DNA of 64,000 bases from Flavobacteriales bacterium (GTDB lineage Bacteria; Bacteroidota; Bacteroidia; Flavobacteriales_E; Vicingaceae): contig NVUQ01000002.1 in NCBI GenBank assembly GCA_002401955.1, positions 1-64,000 of the forward strand. The letters are read 5' to 3'. Both the position numbers and the translations under genes were made by a program. The notes beneath the pieces are model-generated. The model saw only the letters and a program-made list of their open reading frames with translations. It ran no database searches and was not told where the DNA came from. Below, in pieces: positions 29,282 through 38,060 of the stretch; positions within the stretch are counted from its first letter, which is position 1; each line of letters opens with the position of its first letter.

Positions 29282-29309
29282 CTCTATTTTAGACTTTTAA
29301 AGCTATTTA

Positions 29310-30788
29310 ATGGAAAAAAATCTACCATTACATATTAAAGAGATTATTTTCTCTTCAAGTAATAAAAGCATAAGTAAACAAATCTCTAAACTAGAAAAAA
29401 ATGGAGAGATTAAAAAAATTGCACCCCGTATATACACGTCCAATTTTGAAGATGAGCCAGAGGAAATTATTAAAAGAAATATTTTCACAATCATTGGTAC
29501 ACAGTATCCTAATTCGGTACTAAGCCATAGATCAGCATTAGAATTCAAGCCTACAACAGTTGGTCATATTTTTGTTACATATAAATACACAAAAAAAATT
29601 AAACTACCTGGTATTACAATACGTTTTATGGAAGGAAATGGACCAATAGATGGTGATAATCCTTTTTCTGGTAAACTATTCGTTTCACAACAGGAAAGAG
29701 CCTTTTTAGAAAACTTACAAGTATCAAGGCAACTTGGTCCACAGTCCAAAATATTAACAATTCCCGAAATAGAAGCCAAATTAGAGCAAATAATTCGTGT
29801 AAAAGGTGAAGATGGGTTAAACTTAGTGAGAGATAATGCAAAAGAGATTTCTGAAGAATTGGGAATGGAAAGAGAATTCACAAAGTTAAATAGGCTTATC
29901 GGTGCATTATTAACCACAAAGCCATCAAAAATATTAACTTCTCCAATCGCAATGTCTAGGGCTTTTGGAAATCCATATGATCCTGATAGAATCAAATCAT
30001 TTGAAATATTATTTCAATATCTCCAGCAAAATGAGTTTGGTAATATTCCGGAAATAAATACGAATAAAACTGCTTTTAAAAATTTTGCTTTTTTTGAGGC
30101 ATACTTTTCAAATTACATCGAAGGAACTATTTTTGAATTGGAAGAAGCTAAAAGAATTATTAAAACAGAAGTGCCAATACCAAACAGAGATGAAGATTCT
30201 CATGATATTTTAGGCACCTATAAAATAATTAGTAATATAAAAGAAATGAATCAAACCCCTTCAACTCATGAGGACCTTTTAAAAATATTGCAATACAGAC
30301 ATCATATTTTATTAGAAGCAAGAAAATCAAAAAAACCTGGTCAATTTAAAGATAAAAATAATAGAGCTGGAGAAACTCATTTTGTAGATTTTAATTTGGT
30401 GAGAGGAACTTTGATAAAAGGGTTTGATTATTATCGGGTGTTAAAAGAACCTTTCGCAAAAGCAGCTTATATAATGTTTATGATTAGCGAAGTACATCCT
30501 TTTTTAGATGGGAATGGAAGAGTAGCAAGAATAATGATGAATGCAGAACTTGTAAAAGCAAAACAAAGCAAAATAATTATTCCGACAGTTTATCGTGATG
30601 ATTACTTAGGTGCTTTAAGGCTCTTAACAAGGCAGCAAAACCCAATAGCTTATGTAAATATGCTACAAAGAGCTCAAGAATTCAGTGCTACGATAAAAGC
30701 AACTGATATGAATGATGCAGAAATACAATTAGAGGCTTGCAACGCCTTTAAAGAACACGATGAAGCTATTCTTAAAATAATGACATAA
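29310..30788 (+). CDS. AbiEi-like domain fused to a Fic AMPylase
   Basis: The 492-residue product has two parts. Residues 1-200 resemble an AbiEi-type winged-helix regulator (SISKQISKLEKNGEIKKIAPRIYTSNF; SVLSHRSALEFKPT). The C-terminal part is a Fic domain with active-site motif VHPFLDGNGRVARI and an inhibitory-helix motif SNYIEGT (S/T-xxx-E-G) N-terminal to the core. Fic enzymes transfer AMP or related groups to target hydroxyls. Having the inhibitory glutamate in the same chain suggests an autoinhibited toxin or regulator. A separate antitoxin is not seen nearby. Confidence 0.8.
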   Translation: MEKNLPLHIKEIIFSSSNKSISKQISKLEKNGEIKKIAPRIYTSNFEDEPEEIIKRNIFTIIGTQYPNSVLSHRSALEFKPTTVGHIFVTYKYTKKIKLPGITIRFMEGNGPIDGDNPFSGKLFVSQQERAFLENLQVSRQLGPQSKILTIPEIEAKLEQIIRVKGEDGLNLVRDNAKEISEELGMEREFTKLNRLIGALLTTKPSKILTSPIAMSRAFGNPYDPDRIKSFEILFQYLQQNEFGNIPEINTNKTAFKNFAFFEAYFSNYIEGTIFELEEAKRIIKTEVPIPNRDEDSHDILGTYKIISNIKEMNQTPSTHEDLLKILQYRHHILLEARKSKKPGQFKDKNNRAGETHFVDFNLVRGTLIKGFDYYRVLKEPFAKAAYIMFMISEVHPFLDGNGRVARIMMNAELVKAKQSKIIIPTVYRDDYLGALRLLTRQQNPIAYVNMLQRAQEFSATIKATDMNDAEIQLEACNAFKEHDEAILKIMT

Positions 30789-31190
30789 TTATTTAGATGC
30801 AGCGTGAGACTTGATATAAAGAGGTTTGAGATTAAGAGGGAGAAAGCAAAAGCTTTCGGGTATATACAGCGGGCATAAGGTAATTAAGGAGTTTATTCTT
30901 CTAATACTTTCTTAATTATATTACTCGAACATAGCCACAACTAATGAAGGAAACTTCCATCAGATTTGCTTATATGTCATATCTAAACTTATTATAACCT
31001 TTAGATGCATTGGACAGGAGGTAAGTGGGATGATTTTCTTATTTTAGCTCACTAATTATTATTAAATAATCATAATTGACTTTAAGAACTTTAGGGAAAA
31101 CATCTTTAATAACTGGTGCAATAGGTATTATTATTGTCTCTATTGTTATGTATCAGGGGCATTTAGGTTAGTGGGTTCTTTTTTAATTAT
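30789..31190. other. Intergenic region with repeat copy
   Basis: It contains the repeat at 30797-31035 ('AGCGTGAGACTTGATATAAAGAGG' is shared with 42425-42450). From about 31085 to 31170 there is a short open stretch (LRTLGKTSLITGAIGIIIVS) ending in TAG that may be a broken membrane-segment remnant. I cannot support a gene there. Confidence 0.4.
30797..31035 (+). repeat. Intergenic repeat copy (pair with 26080-26220)
   Basis: It shares 'GGTTTGAGATTAAGAGG', 'ACTTCCATCAGATTTG', 'CATATCTAAACTTATTATAACC' and 'GACAGGAGGTAAGTG' with 26080-26220. Its first part matches the accessory-block tail at 42425-42450. Confidence 0.6.
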
Positions 31191-32306
31191 ATGCACTGGT
31201 TATCAGCGAGATTCCAGGTGATAATTGGAGTTTGTTTGCTTTGCTTTTCGACTATGCCAATAGTTATAAAGAACCGTTATGAGAAGTGGAAAGATTATAG
31301 TGAAAATACTTTTCATACCCTAAGTCTGAGTTTTATTGATTTGCTAAGTGTAACACTAATTGCTTTGGGGGGATTATTTAAATTACAACAATGGCCAGGT
31401 GCTGATTTAATGATTCTGATTGGTGGAATTTTTCTAGGAATAACATTCTTTCTTTGGAATCAGGTTTTCAAAACTATTGTCATAAAACAGAAAGAAACAG
31501 AAATAAAGCTACAAAATACTTATATTGAACTAAAGGAAACACATGAAGCGATTAGAGATTCTATTACTTACGCTAAACGTATACAATCAGCTATATTACC
31601 ACCAGAAAAATTGGTTAAAGAATACTTAAAGGAAAGCCTTATATTATACAAGCCAAAAGATGTGGTAGCAGGTGATTTCTATTGGATGGAGTCGGTAGCA
31701 CCGACAGGCAAAAACAAAGAACCAATGGTTTTATTTGCAGCAGCAGATTGTACTGGTCACGGTGTTCCTGGAGCAATGGTGTCAGTGGTTTGTAACAATG
31801 CATTAAACAGATCAGTTAGAGAAAACGGTTTAACAGCTCCAGGAGAAATCCTTACCAAAACAAGAGATATAGTTATTCAAGAGTTTGAGAAATCTGAGGA
31901 AGATGTTAAAGATGGTATGGACATAGCATTGTGTGGTCTTGATGGAATGAAATTACAATATGCAGGAGCTCATAATCCTTTGTGGATTATTAGGAATGGA
32001 AAGATAATTGAAACCAAAGCTAATAAACAGCCTATAGGGCAGTTTGACAATCCAGAGCCTTATACAACTCATAGTTTTGATTTAGAAAAAAGAGATTCTA
32101 TTTATATTTTCTCAGATGGATATGTAGATCAATTTGGTGGAGAAAAAGGAAAGAAATTTAAATCAAGAGCTTTTAGAGAATTACTACTTAGCATTCAGGA
32201 TAAAACTATGGAAGATCAAAAGACTATCATAGATGAAGCTTTTGAAACTTGGAAAGGTTCTTTAGAACAGATTGATGATGTTTGCGTTATAGGTGTTAGA
32301 GTTTAA
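31191..32306 (+). CDS. Membrane-anchored SpoIIE-type PP2C phosphatase
   Basis: The 371-residue product has three predicted N-terminal membrane helices, including a GldL-like motif (LGGLFKLQQWPGADLMILIGG). A short coiled coil (IKQKETEIKLQNTYIELKETHEAI) and a full PP2C domain follow (KPKDVVAGDFYWME, AADCTGHGVPGAM, VKDGMDIALC, FSDGYVDQFGG, IDDVCVIGVRV). The catalytic domain matches that of 3968-5953 almost residue for residue, apart from a short insertion (SVAPTGKNKEPM). The sensor parts are unrelated, so this is a domain-swapped paralogue. Confidence 0.85.
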   Translation: MHWLSARFQVIIGVCLLCFSTMPIVIKNRYEKWKDYSENTFHTLSLSFIDLLSVTLIALGGLFKLQQWPGADLMILIGGIFLGITFFLWNQVFKTIVIKQKETEIKLQNTYIELKETHEAIRDSITYAKRIQSAILPPEKLVKEYLKESLILYKPKDVVAGDFYWMESVAPTGKNKEPMVLFAAADCTGHGVPGAMVSVVCNNALNRSVRENGLTAPGEILTKTRDIVIQEFEKSEEDVKDGMDIALCGLDGMKLQYAGAHNPLWIIRNGKIIETKANKQPIGQFDNPEPYTTHSFDLEKRDSIYIFSDGYVDQFGGEKGKKFKSRAFRELLLSIQDKTMEDQKTIIDEAFETWKGSLEQIDDVCVIGVRV

Positions 32307-32593
32307 GACATGCCAACCAATTTAGCACCGCGGGTTATTTATACATAATGTATTGTATTATCGGTTAAAGTTTTCACTTGAAGCTTTGCTTAGAACTTTA
32401 AGAGTTTATGCTGCCAAGGGACAGCAAGATATATTTTAATAAAGCAAAGCGTAAGTGTTGGAAATTTGCGCTTCAATTATTCACCTTTTCTTATTTTCAA
32501 TAAAGGCATTCATGAATGCAATGCATTTGTCCGTTCTGCCAGTTGGAGGAACAAGTCCAAAGAATTTAAATTTGTCTTAATAGTAATTAATTC
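32307..32593. repeat. Dispersed block fragments between PP2C and Crp genes
   Basis: 'GGTTATTTATACATAATGTATTG' with the following 'TATCGGTTAAAGTTTTCAC' (shared with 26635-26680), then 'CTTTAAGAGTTTATGCTGCCAAG', 'GCGTAAGTGTTGGAAATTT' (shared with 42220 and 63985) and 'CATTCATGAATGC' (block tail). No gene is supported here. Confidence 0.6.
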
Positions 32594-33190
32594 TTATCTA
32601 AATATTTTATGCTTAACAATTTTTATATCAGAAGATTCTGCAAGTTTTTTAACTGTACGAATAACAGTTTCCACTCTAAGCCCAGTTAAATCTGCAATTT
32701 GTTGTCTTGTTAAATCTACTTCAAAAGTATGTGTTCCACTTATTTTATAAATCTTTTCTTTTAAGTAATCAATAAAGGTTAAAATTCTATGCCCTGCATC
32801 TTGAGTTGAAATTTCTGCAGCCATAATTGCTTTATAATAGAGACGTTTGGCAAAAACTGAATTTATTTCAAGGGATATTTCAGGATTCTCATTTAATAAC
32901 TTAAAAAATGAAGCTTTAGAAAGTTGTAGTACTAGAACAGGAGTAATTGCAATAGCATTTGCAGGATACTTAAAGTCACCAAATAATGGAGGTTCACCAA
33001 AAGATCTACCAGCACTAAAAATTCCTTGAGTAAATTCTTTTCCATCCTCATTATAGTTGTTCATTTTAATTTCACCTGAAACAACTTGATAAAAGCGCTT
33101 GGGTGCACTACCAATTTCAAAAATAATTTCATTTTTATCATACAAAACTTCTTTTGCACCATATTGAATCAGTAAGTATTCCTCAATCAT
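32594..33190 (-). CDS. Crp/Fnr family transcription regulator
   Basis: The 198-residue product has a cyclic-nucleotide-type sensor barrel at about 10-120 (FYQVVSGEIKMNNYNEDGKEF; GRSFGEPPLF) and a Crp-type helix-turn-helix (LTRQQIADLTGLRVETVIRTVKKL). There is no cysteine in the whole protein, so it cannot carry an FNR-type iron-sulfur cluster. A heme or ligand-sensing type is more likely. It is divergent from the nitrogen-oxide gene cluster. A perfect palindrome sits 17 bp before its start, suggesting autoregulation. Confidence 0.85.
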   Translation of the reverse strand: MIEEYLLIQYGAKEVLYDKNEIIFEIGSAPKRFYQVVSGEIKMNNYNEDGKEFTQGIFSAGRSFGEPPLFGDFKYPANAIAITPVLVLQLSKASFFKLLNENPEISLEINSVFAKRLYYKAIMAAEISTQDAGHRILTFIDYLKEKIYKISGTHTFEVDLTRQQIADLTGLRVETVIRTVKKLAESSDIKIVKHKIFR

Positions 33191-33206
33191 CTTTAATCAA
33201 TTCCTA

Positions 33207-33224
33207 TTATGATATAGGTCATAA
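33207..33224. promoter_or_regulatory. Crp/Fnr-type operator, site 1
   Basis: TTATGA-TATAGG-TCATAA, a perfect 6-bp-arm palindrome in the divergent promoter between the regulator gene and the cluster at 33280. The same half-sites recur at 37795-37810 and 41120-41137. Confidence 0.65.
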
Positions 33225-33279
33225 AATTAATCATTTGCCCCGCTATAAATTTGAAGAATCTAATTTAAATTAAAAAGAG

Positions 33280-33570
33280 ATGAATATTTATCAAAAATTA
33301 AAAACAGAAGAGTATTGGGAAGAATTAAATTTTAATAGGTTTGGAATTACCGCTTGTTGTATTTTTCTTCAAACTTGTTTAGGGTCTATAGCTGCGGCAT
33401 CTTGCTTAACAATAAATTCTATGGTTGGATTAGCCCTAGTTACTATTACAAATTTATTATCCAATTCATTGATAATAAGCCAAAGACCTTTAAAGGGAAT
33501 TTTAATTTCTTCGGTCATTACCTTATCAATATCGATAGGGGCAATTATTTATGTTTTATTAATTTCATAA
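33280..33570 (+). CDS. Small two-helix membrane protein
   Basis: The 96-residue product has two membrane helices (about 25-55 and 70-95) and the start MNIYQKLKTEEYWEELNFNRFG. It is first in a plus-strand run of genes controlled from site 1. I recognise no family, and there are no heme or metal ligands beyond three cysteines in the first helix (TACCIFLQTC). It may be a partner of a redox protein in the cluster. Confidence 0.55.
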   Translation: MNIYQKLKTEEYWEELNFNRFGITACCIFLQTCLGSIAAASCLTINSMVGLALVTITNLLSNSLIISQRPLKGILISSVITLSISIGAIIYVLLIS

Positions 33571-33584
33571 CACTTTATTAGATT

Positions 33585-34145
33585 ATGATTGAGTCGAAAA
33601 ATGATGTTCCATTATTGATAGATATGAATGTCTGGAATTTGGATTTACTGGTTGATTATGTTGTAAAAGAATATTATTTAAGAATTGAGGATAATATAAA
33701 TTCAATTAGAGAACTTTTTGAAAGAGAGTTATTGTATGAATCAGTACTATCTATTCAAATAAGAGAAACTACTCGGTTATTCAAATCTATTTCAAGAGAG
33801 ATTTCTCAAAGAATTATGAGTGAAAGAAAAGATATTTTCTTGTATATAAAAACAATTTCTAATCAAGATAATTCACAATATTTTAAGTTTAACAATCAAA
33901 AGACTTTGAAACAGATTATAAAAAAGTTCAACCTTAATTATAAACTACGATTTCTACCAAAGGATGAAATTGATAATTTAATTCAAAATTTAACGGTTAT
34001 AAAATTTATATCAAATCGGCTTGCTGTAGTTTTTATAAAAGTTACAAGTATTCATCGAGATATTGAAGAATTAAATGAGATAAGGAATGTAATTCTATTT
34101 CCAAGATCAGTACAACAGGAAAAGAAGTTTTTAAATTGTTTTTAA
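33585..34145 (+). CDS. Diverged RIC-like protein lacking iron ligands
   Basis: The 186-residue product aligns by eye with the RIC protein encoded at 39488-40216. WNLDLLVDYVVKEYYLRIEDNI matches WSIDLLVDYIEKRHHKYVDDKI, and NVILFPRSVQQEKKFLN matches NNILFPKAIELEKQFVN. The histidine pair of the hemerythrin-like fold (HH) is replaced by YY, and the HxxE and final His ligands are also missing. The ScdA_N domain is absent. It is probably a non-catalytic paralogue, perhaps a binding or regulatory partner. It follows the membrane protein by 14 bp. Confidence 0.55.
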   Translation: MIESKNDVPLLIDMNVWNLDLLVDYVVKEYYLRIEDNINSIRELFERELLYESVLSIQIRETTRLFKSISREISQRIMSERKDIFLYIKTISNQDNSQYFKFNNQKTLKQIIKKFNLNYKLRFLPKDEIDNLIQNLTVIKFISNRLAVVFIKVTSIHRDIEELNEIRNVILFPRSVQQEKKFLNCF

Positions 34146-34156
34146 TTGGCATAATT

Positions 34157-34552
34157 ATGATGCAAGTATCAGTAAGTGAGGTTTTTATATTTAGTGGGGT
34201 AGAGGATGTTGAACATTTCCAAATCATGTTTAAAAGCGATTTAAACGAAGATGTCACCTTTGCCTATTTTAAAAAATATATGGAATTGAATTACAATATA
34301 AAAAATAATAGTGAAATAGAGTATGATTATGAAAAAATTGGGCTATCAGAAATTAAGAATATTGATGAAACCGAACTTAAAAAGAATAACTTGTTAGTTA
34401 AAAAACTTCCTAATATACTACACAATTTACCAGAGAGGCCTTCTAAATTGCAATTAATAAATTATATTAAAATTAAAAGCAAGAAACATCGGTTTTTAAA
34501 TATGGAAGATGAATATGAGCATGAATTGTGGGAAACAATTGTGAAAATTTAA
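34157..34552 (+). CDS. Unknown protein in the nitrogen-oxide cluster
   Basis: The start is taken at the tandem ATG at 34157 (MMQVSVSEVFIFSGVEDVEHFQ), giving 131 residues. A slightly longer frame would need TTG. The product is acidic at the N-terminus and basic in the middle (KLQLINYIKIKSKKHRF). No domain is recognised. It lies between the diverged RIC-like gene (12 bp gap) and the cytochrome c synthase gene (5 bp gap), so it is operonic. Confidence 0.55.
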   Translation: MMQVSVSEVFIFSGVEDVEHFQIMFKSDLNEDVTFAYFKKYMELNYNIKNNSEIEYDYEKIGLSEIKNIDETELKKNNLLVKKLPNILHNLPERPSKLQLINYIKIKSKKHRFLNMEDEYEHELWETIVKI

Positions 34553-34557
34553 ATTTT

Positions 34558-37500
34558 ATGATTCGCTCCATATTCAAAATTCTTTTTTCAACTAAGTTAA
34601 CGGCTGGATTATTATTTGTTTTTGCATTTTCTATTGGTATAGCAACATTTATTGAAAATGATTTTGGAACTCCTGCTTCAAAAGCATTAGTATTTAACAC
34701 CCATTGGTTTGAACTAGTTATAATACTTTTGGGTATTAATTTAGTAGGTAACATTTTTATATATAAAATGTTTCAGAAAGCTAAGATTCCAACATTAATT
34801 TTTCATATTTCTTTAATTATTATTATAATTGGAGCGGGTATAACTCGACATATCAGTTATGAAGGTTCTATGAGTATCAGAGAAGGATCTACGAGTAATA
34901 CAATTGTTTCTGATGATACTTTTTTTAATTTTAAAGTAGATGATAAGCTGAATCAATATTCTATTGAAAAGAAAATTTACTTAAACTCTTTAAGAAATGA
35001 TGAATTTAAATATGATTTAACTTTTAAAGAAAAAGAGATTAGACTTACTTATAAAGATTACGTTCCTAATTCTATAGATACTGTTGAAGAAACAAAAAAT
35101 GGTAAAACAATAATTGAATTTGTAACTGTAGGTGAACAAGGAAGAGTTTATCGCTATATAGAAGAAGGGCAGACTGAAATGTTTGGGAACCTCGTTATAG
35201 CCTTTAATAATGTAGATCACTCAGGAGCTATCCAAATAAACTCCACAGATACAGGCTTATTCATTTTTTCACCTTACGATGTTAGCTATTTGAGAATGGA
35301 TGATAAGAAAAGAGGTGTTCTTAAAAAAGATACGAATCATTTATTTCAAAAAAGAAGGTTATATACTATTGACGGGATTCAATTGGTTTATACACAAATT
35401 CATAAAAATGTAAAAATTAAAAGAATAAGTGCTCCAAAGCAAAATACTAATGGTGAAAATGCTCTGATAGTTGATGTGTTTTGTAATGGGAAACAAAGAG
35501 AAGTGACATTGTTTGGTGGAAAAGGATATGTTTCTAATAGCACAATCTTTCAATTGGATGGTTTAAACTTTTCAATGTCTTATGGATCTAAGAATTACAT
35601 GGCTCCTTTTACAATTAAGCTGAATAAGTTCACTTTAGAAAAATATCCAGGATCTATGAGTCCTTCTTCTTTTGAAAGTGAGGTTACATTAATTGACAAT
35701 AGATATGGCGGAGTAGAGTTTGATCAAAAGATATACATGAACAGTGTGCTTGATTATGACGGTTATCGTTTATTTCAATCTTCTTACGACAAAGACGAAC
35801 ATGGAACAATTCTTTCGGTTAATCATGATTTTTTAGGGACAAGTATTACTTACTTGGGCTATTTTTTAATGATTATAGGAATGATTTCAACCTTAATTGT
35901 AAAGAATTCCCGTTTTAATGTACTTAGGAAAAGTATAAAAAAGTTAAAACAAAAAAACATGGGATTGTTTTTAATATTTCTTTTAATATCATTAAACGCA
36001 ATAGGAACAGGGCAATTAACTTCAGAAAAAATAGTAATAGATGAGTTACATTCTTTAGAATTTGGGAAAGTATTGGTTCAAGATCAGGGTGGTAGAATTA
36101 AGCCTGTACATACAATGGCATCAGAGTTAGTACGAAAATTAACAGGCAAGGAAAAATTTAATAATCAGATAGCTACTCAAGTTTTTTTGGGTATGATGTG
36201 TAAGCCTTCATATTGGCAATCTGTTAATATGATAAAAGTTAGAAACCCTAAATTAGAAGAGCAAGTTGGAGCAATAGATCATTATGCTTCATTTCATCAT
36301 TTTTTTGATAAAGACTTTAATTACCTTTTAATTGAAGAGGCTAAAGAAGCTAAGCGTAAGAAACCTTCAGAACAAAATAAATATGATAAAGAGGTATTAA
36401 AAGTTGATGAACGTGTAAATATTTGTTACATGATTTTTCAAGGTTCTTTTCTTAGGATTTTCCCAAAGTATATGGATGTTAATAATACTTGGTACTCTCA
36501 TTTAGATTATAAAGAGTTTAAAGATCAGGATTCTATTTTTATTAAAGAAATGTTGCCTTTATATTATAACTCCATTAATAAGTGCTTAATAAATAAAAAC
36601 TGGGAAGATGCTGACAGTAGTTTACAACATATTTTTGATTATCAGCATAAAATTGGAAGTGAAGTAATTCCGCCTCAAATTAAAATTGACGCAGAGATTC
36701 TTTATAATAAAATGGGGATTTTCAAAAAAATTTTTACTTATTACGGTTTGGTAGGCTTACTAATGTTGTTCTTTTTGTTTGCTGAAATTTTTAATCCAAG
36801 AAAATACAAAACTGTTATCATAAAAATATTGGGATACATATTATTTACAATGTTCTTAGTTCATGCTGCCGGATTAGGTTTAAGATGGTATATTTCTGGG
36901 CATGCTCCTTGGAGCAACGGTCATGAAGCGATGTTATATGTCTCATGGGTTACAATTTTGGCTGGATTTGTATTTTCTCAATCATCAAAAATGACAATAG
37001 CTACAACAGCTATATTGGGTTCTTTAATATTGATGGTGGCTTACCTAAATTTTATGGATCCAGAAATTACACCTTTAGTACCGGTATTAAAATCGTATTG
37101 GTTAATGATTCATGTCGCTATTATTACCGGAAGTTATGGGTTTTTAGGGTTAGGAGCATTATTAGGATTTCAAAATCTGGTATTAATGATTTTTAATTCC
37201 AAGAAGAGAAAAGATAAGATTGATAGAACAATAAAACAACTCACATTTATTACAGAAATGACTCTAACAGTTGGTCTCTTTATGGCTGCCATTGGAACAT
37301 TTTTAGGTGGTGTTTGGGCAAATGAAAGCTGGGGTAGGTATTGGAGTTGGGATCCTAAAGAGACCTGGGCGTTGGTAATAGTGTTAGTTTATGCTATAAT
37401 TCTACATCTTAGATTTATTCCTAAAGCAAATAATAAATTTCTATTTAATCTATTAGCGGTGTTAGGTTTTAGCTCGGTGTTAATGACTTATTTTGGCGTA

Positions 37501-37638
37501 AATTATTACTTAGGAGGATTGCATTCTTATGCAAAAGGAGATCCGCTTCCAATTCCATCATTTGTACCAGTAGCTACGATATTAATCTTTATTATAGCCT
37601 TAATCGCTTATTATAGAAATAAGCGATTAAAAGCATAA
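34558..37638 (+). CDS. System II cytochrome c synthase, fused ResB-CcsA (NrfI/CcsBA-like)
   Basis: With the start at 34558 (MIRSIFKILFSTKLTAGLLFV) the product has 1026 residues; a start ten codons upstream would overlap the preceding stop. The N-terminal half is ResB-like: membrane helices flank a large periplasmic region, and the helix returning to the membrane is at about 430. The C-terminal half is CcsA-like, with RWYISGHAPWSNGHEAMLY, the WWD heme-handling loop ANESWGRYWSWDPKETWALV, and a late His (YLGGLHSYAKGDP). Fused proteins of this type ligate heme to CxxCH apocytochromes. No multiheme nitrite reductase gene is present in the window, so its client must be elsewhere. Confidence 0.9.
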   Translation: MIRSIFKILFSTKLTAGLLFVFAFSIGIATFIENDFGTPASKALVFNTHWFELVIILLGINLVGNIFIYKMFQKAKIPTLIFHISLIIIIIGAGITRHISYEGSMSIREGSTSNTIVSDDTFFNFKVDDKLNQYSIEKKIYLNSLRNDEFKYDLTFKEKEIRLTYKDYVPNSIDTVEETKNGKTIIEFVTVGEQGRVYRYIEEGQTEMFGNLVIAFNNVDHSGAIQINSTDTGLFIFSPYDVSYLRMDDKKRGVLKKDTNHLFQKRRLYTIDGIQLVYTQIHKNVKIKRISAPKQNTNGENALIVDVFCNGKQREVTLFGGKGYVSNSTIFQLDGLNFSMSYGSKNYMAPFTIKLNKFTLEKYPGSMSPSSFESEVTLIDNRYGGVEFDQKIYMNSVLDYDGYRLFQSSYDKDEHGTILSVNHDFLGTSITYLGYFLMIIGMISTLIVKNSRFNVLRKSIKKLKQKNMGLFLIFLLISLNAIGTGQLTSEKIVIDELHSLEFGKVLVQDQGGRIKPVHTMASELVRKLTGKEKFNNQIATQVFLGMMCKPSYWQSVNMIKVRNPKLEEQVGAIDHYASFHHFFDKDFNYLLIEEAKEAKRKKPSEQNKYDKEVLKVDERVNICYMIFQGSFLRIFPKYMDVNNTWYSHLDYKEFKDQDSIFIKEMLPLYYNSINKCLINKNWEDADSSLQHIFDYQHKIGSEVIPPQIKIDAEILYNKMGIFKKIFTYYGLVGLLMLFFLFAEIFNPRKYKTVIIKILGYILFTMFLVHAAGLGLRWYISGHAPWSNGHEAMLYVSWVTILAGFVFSQSSKMTIATTAILGSLILMVAYLNFMDPEITPLVPVLKSYWLMIHVAIITGSYGFLGLGALLGFQNLVLMIFNSKKRKDKIDRTIKQLTFITEMTLTVGLFMAAIGTFLGGVWANESWGRYWSWDPKETWALVIVLVYAIILHLRFIPKANNKFLFNLLAVLGFSSVLMTYFGVNYYLGGLHSYAKGDPLPIPSFVPVATILIFIIALIAYYRNKRLKA

Positions 37639-37794
37639 TGGTTATAAGGAGTAAAAACATCTTTACCCCAATTTTCTAATTCTTCTTTAGACCATAATTC
37701 TGTAAAGAAAATTCTTTTTTGATATTTAGGGTGCATATATTTCTTTCATAATATAATTTGAGCTTCAAAAAAAATTTAAGCTTCATATTTACAA

Positions 37795-37810
37795 TATGAT
37801 TTATGTCATA
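37795..37810. promoter_or_regulatory. Crp/Fnr-type operator, site 2
   Basis: TATGA-TTTATG-TCATA, a perfect 5-bp-arm palindrome 44 bp before the ATG at 37854. This marks a second promoter within the cluster, ahead of the hemoglobin and ferredoxin genes. Confidence 0.65.
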
Positions 37811-37853
37811 AATAAAAAACCAATAATTGACTTTTCTTTGTAAGAAAAATAGA

Positions 37854-38060
37854 ATGTTGGAACTGAGTTTAGAGGCAAAGATAGACGAAAGGGTTAGTGA
37901 ATTAATAAAGAAAAGATTATTGAAACTTGATGATATTTTAGGGGTAGAATACAATCATATTTCACAAAAATTTCTCATTAAATCTCGAGATAGAATAGGA
38001 ATAGATGATATAATATTAAACGGATTATTAGCTATTGGCTATAAAGGAAAGTTAAACTAA
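37854..38060 (+). CDS. Small HMA-like protein without metal-binding cysteines
   Basis: With the ATG at 37854 the product has 68 residues (MLELSLEAKIDERVSELIKKRLLKLDDILGVEYN). The beta-alpha-beta pattern resembles a heavy-metal-associated fold, but the CxxC pair is absent. The stop overlaps the next gene start by one base (TAATG). It is the first gene behind operator site 2. The function is unknown. Confidence 0.5.
   Translation: MLELSLEAKIDERVSELIKKRLLKLDDILGVEYNHISQKFLIKSRDRIGIDDIILNGLLAIGYKGKLN

Noticed and set aside
32466-32750. A 94-residue plus-strand frame
   Set aside because: It runs from repeat sequence into the antisense of the Crp/Fnr gene.
34558-37638. Assigning the cluster as nrfHA-nrfI nitrite reduction
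   Set aside because: No multiheme cytochrome with repeated CxxCH motifs is present in the window.
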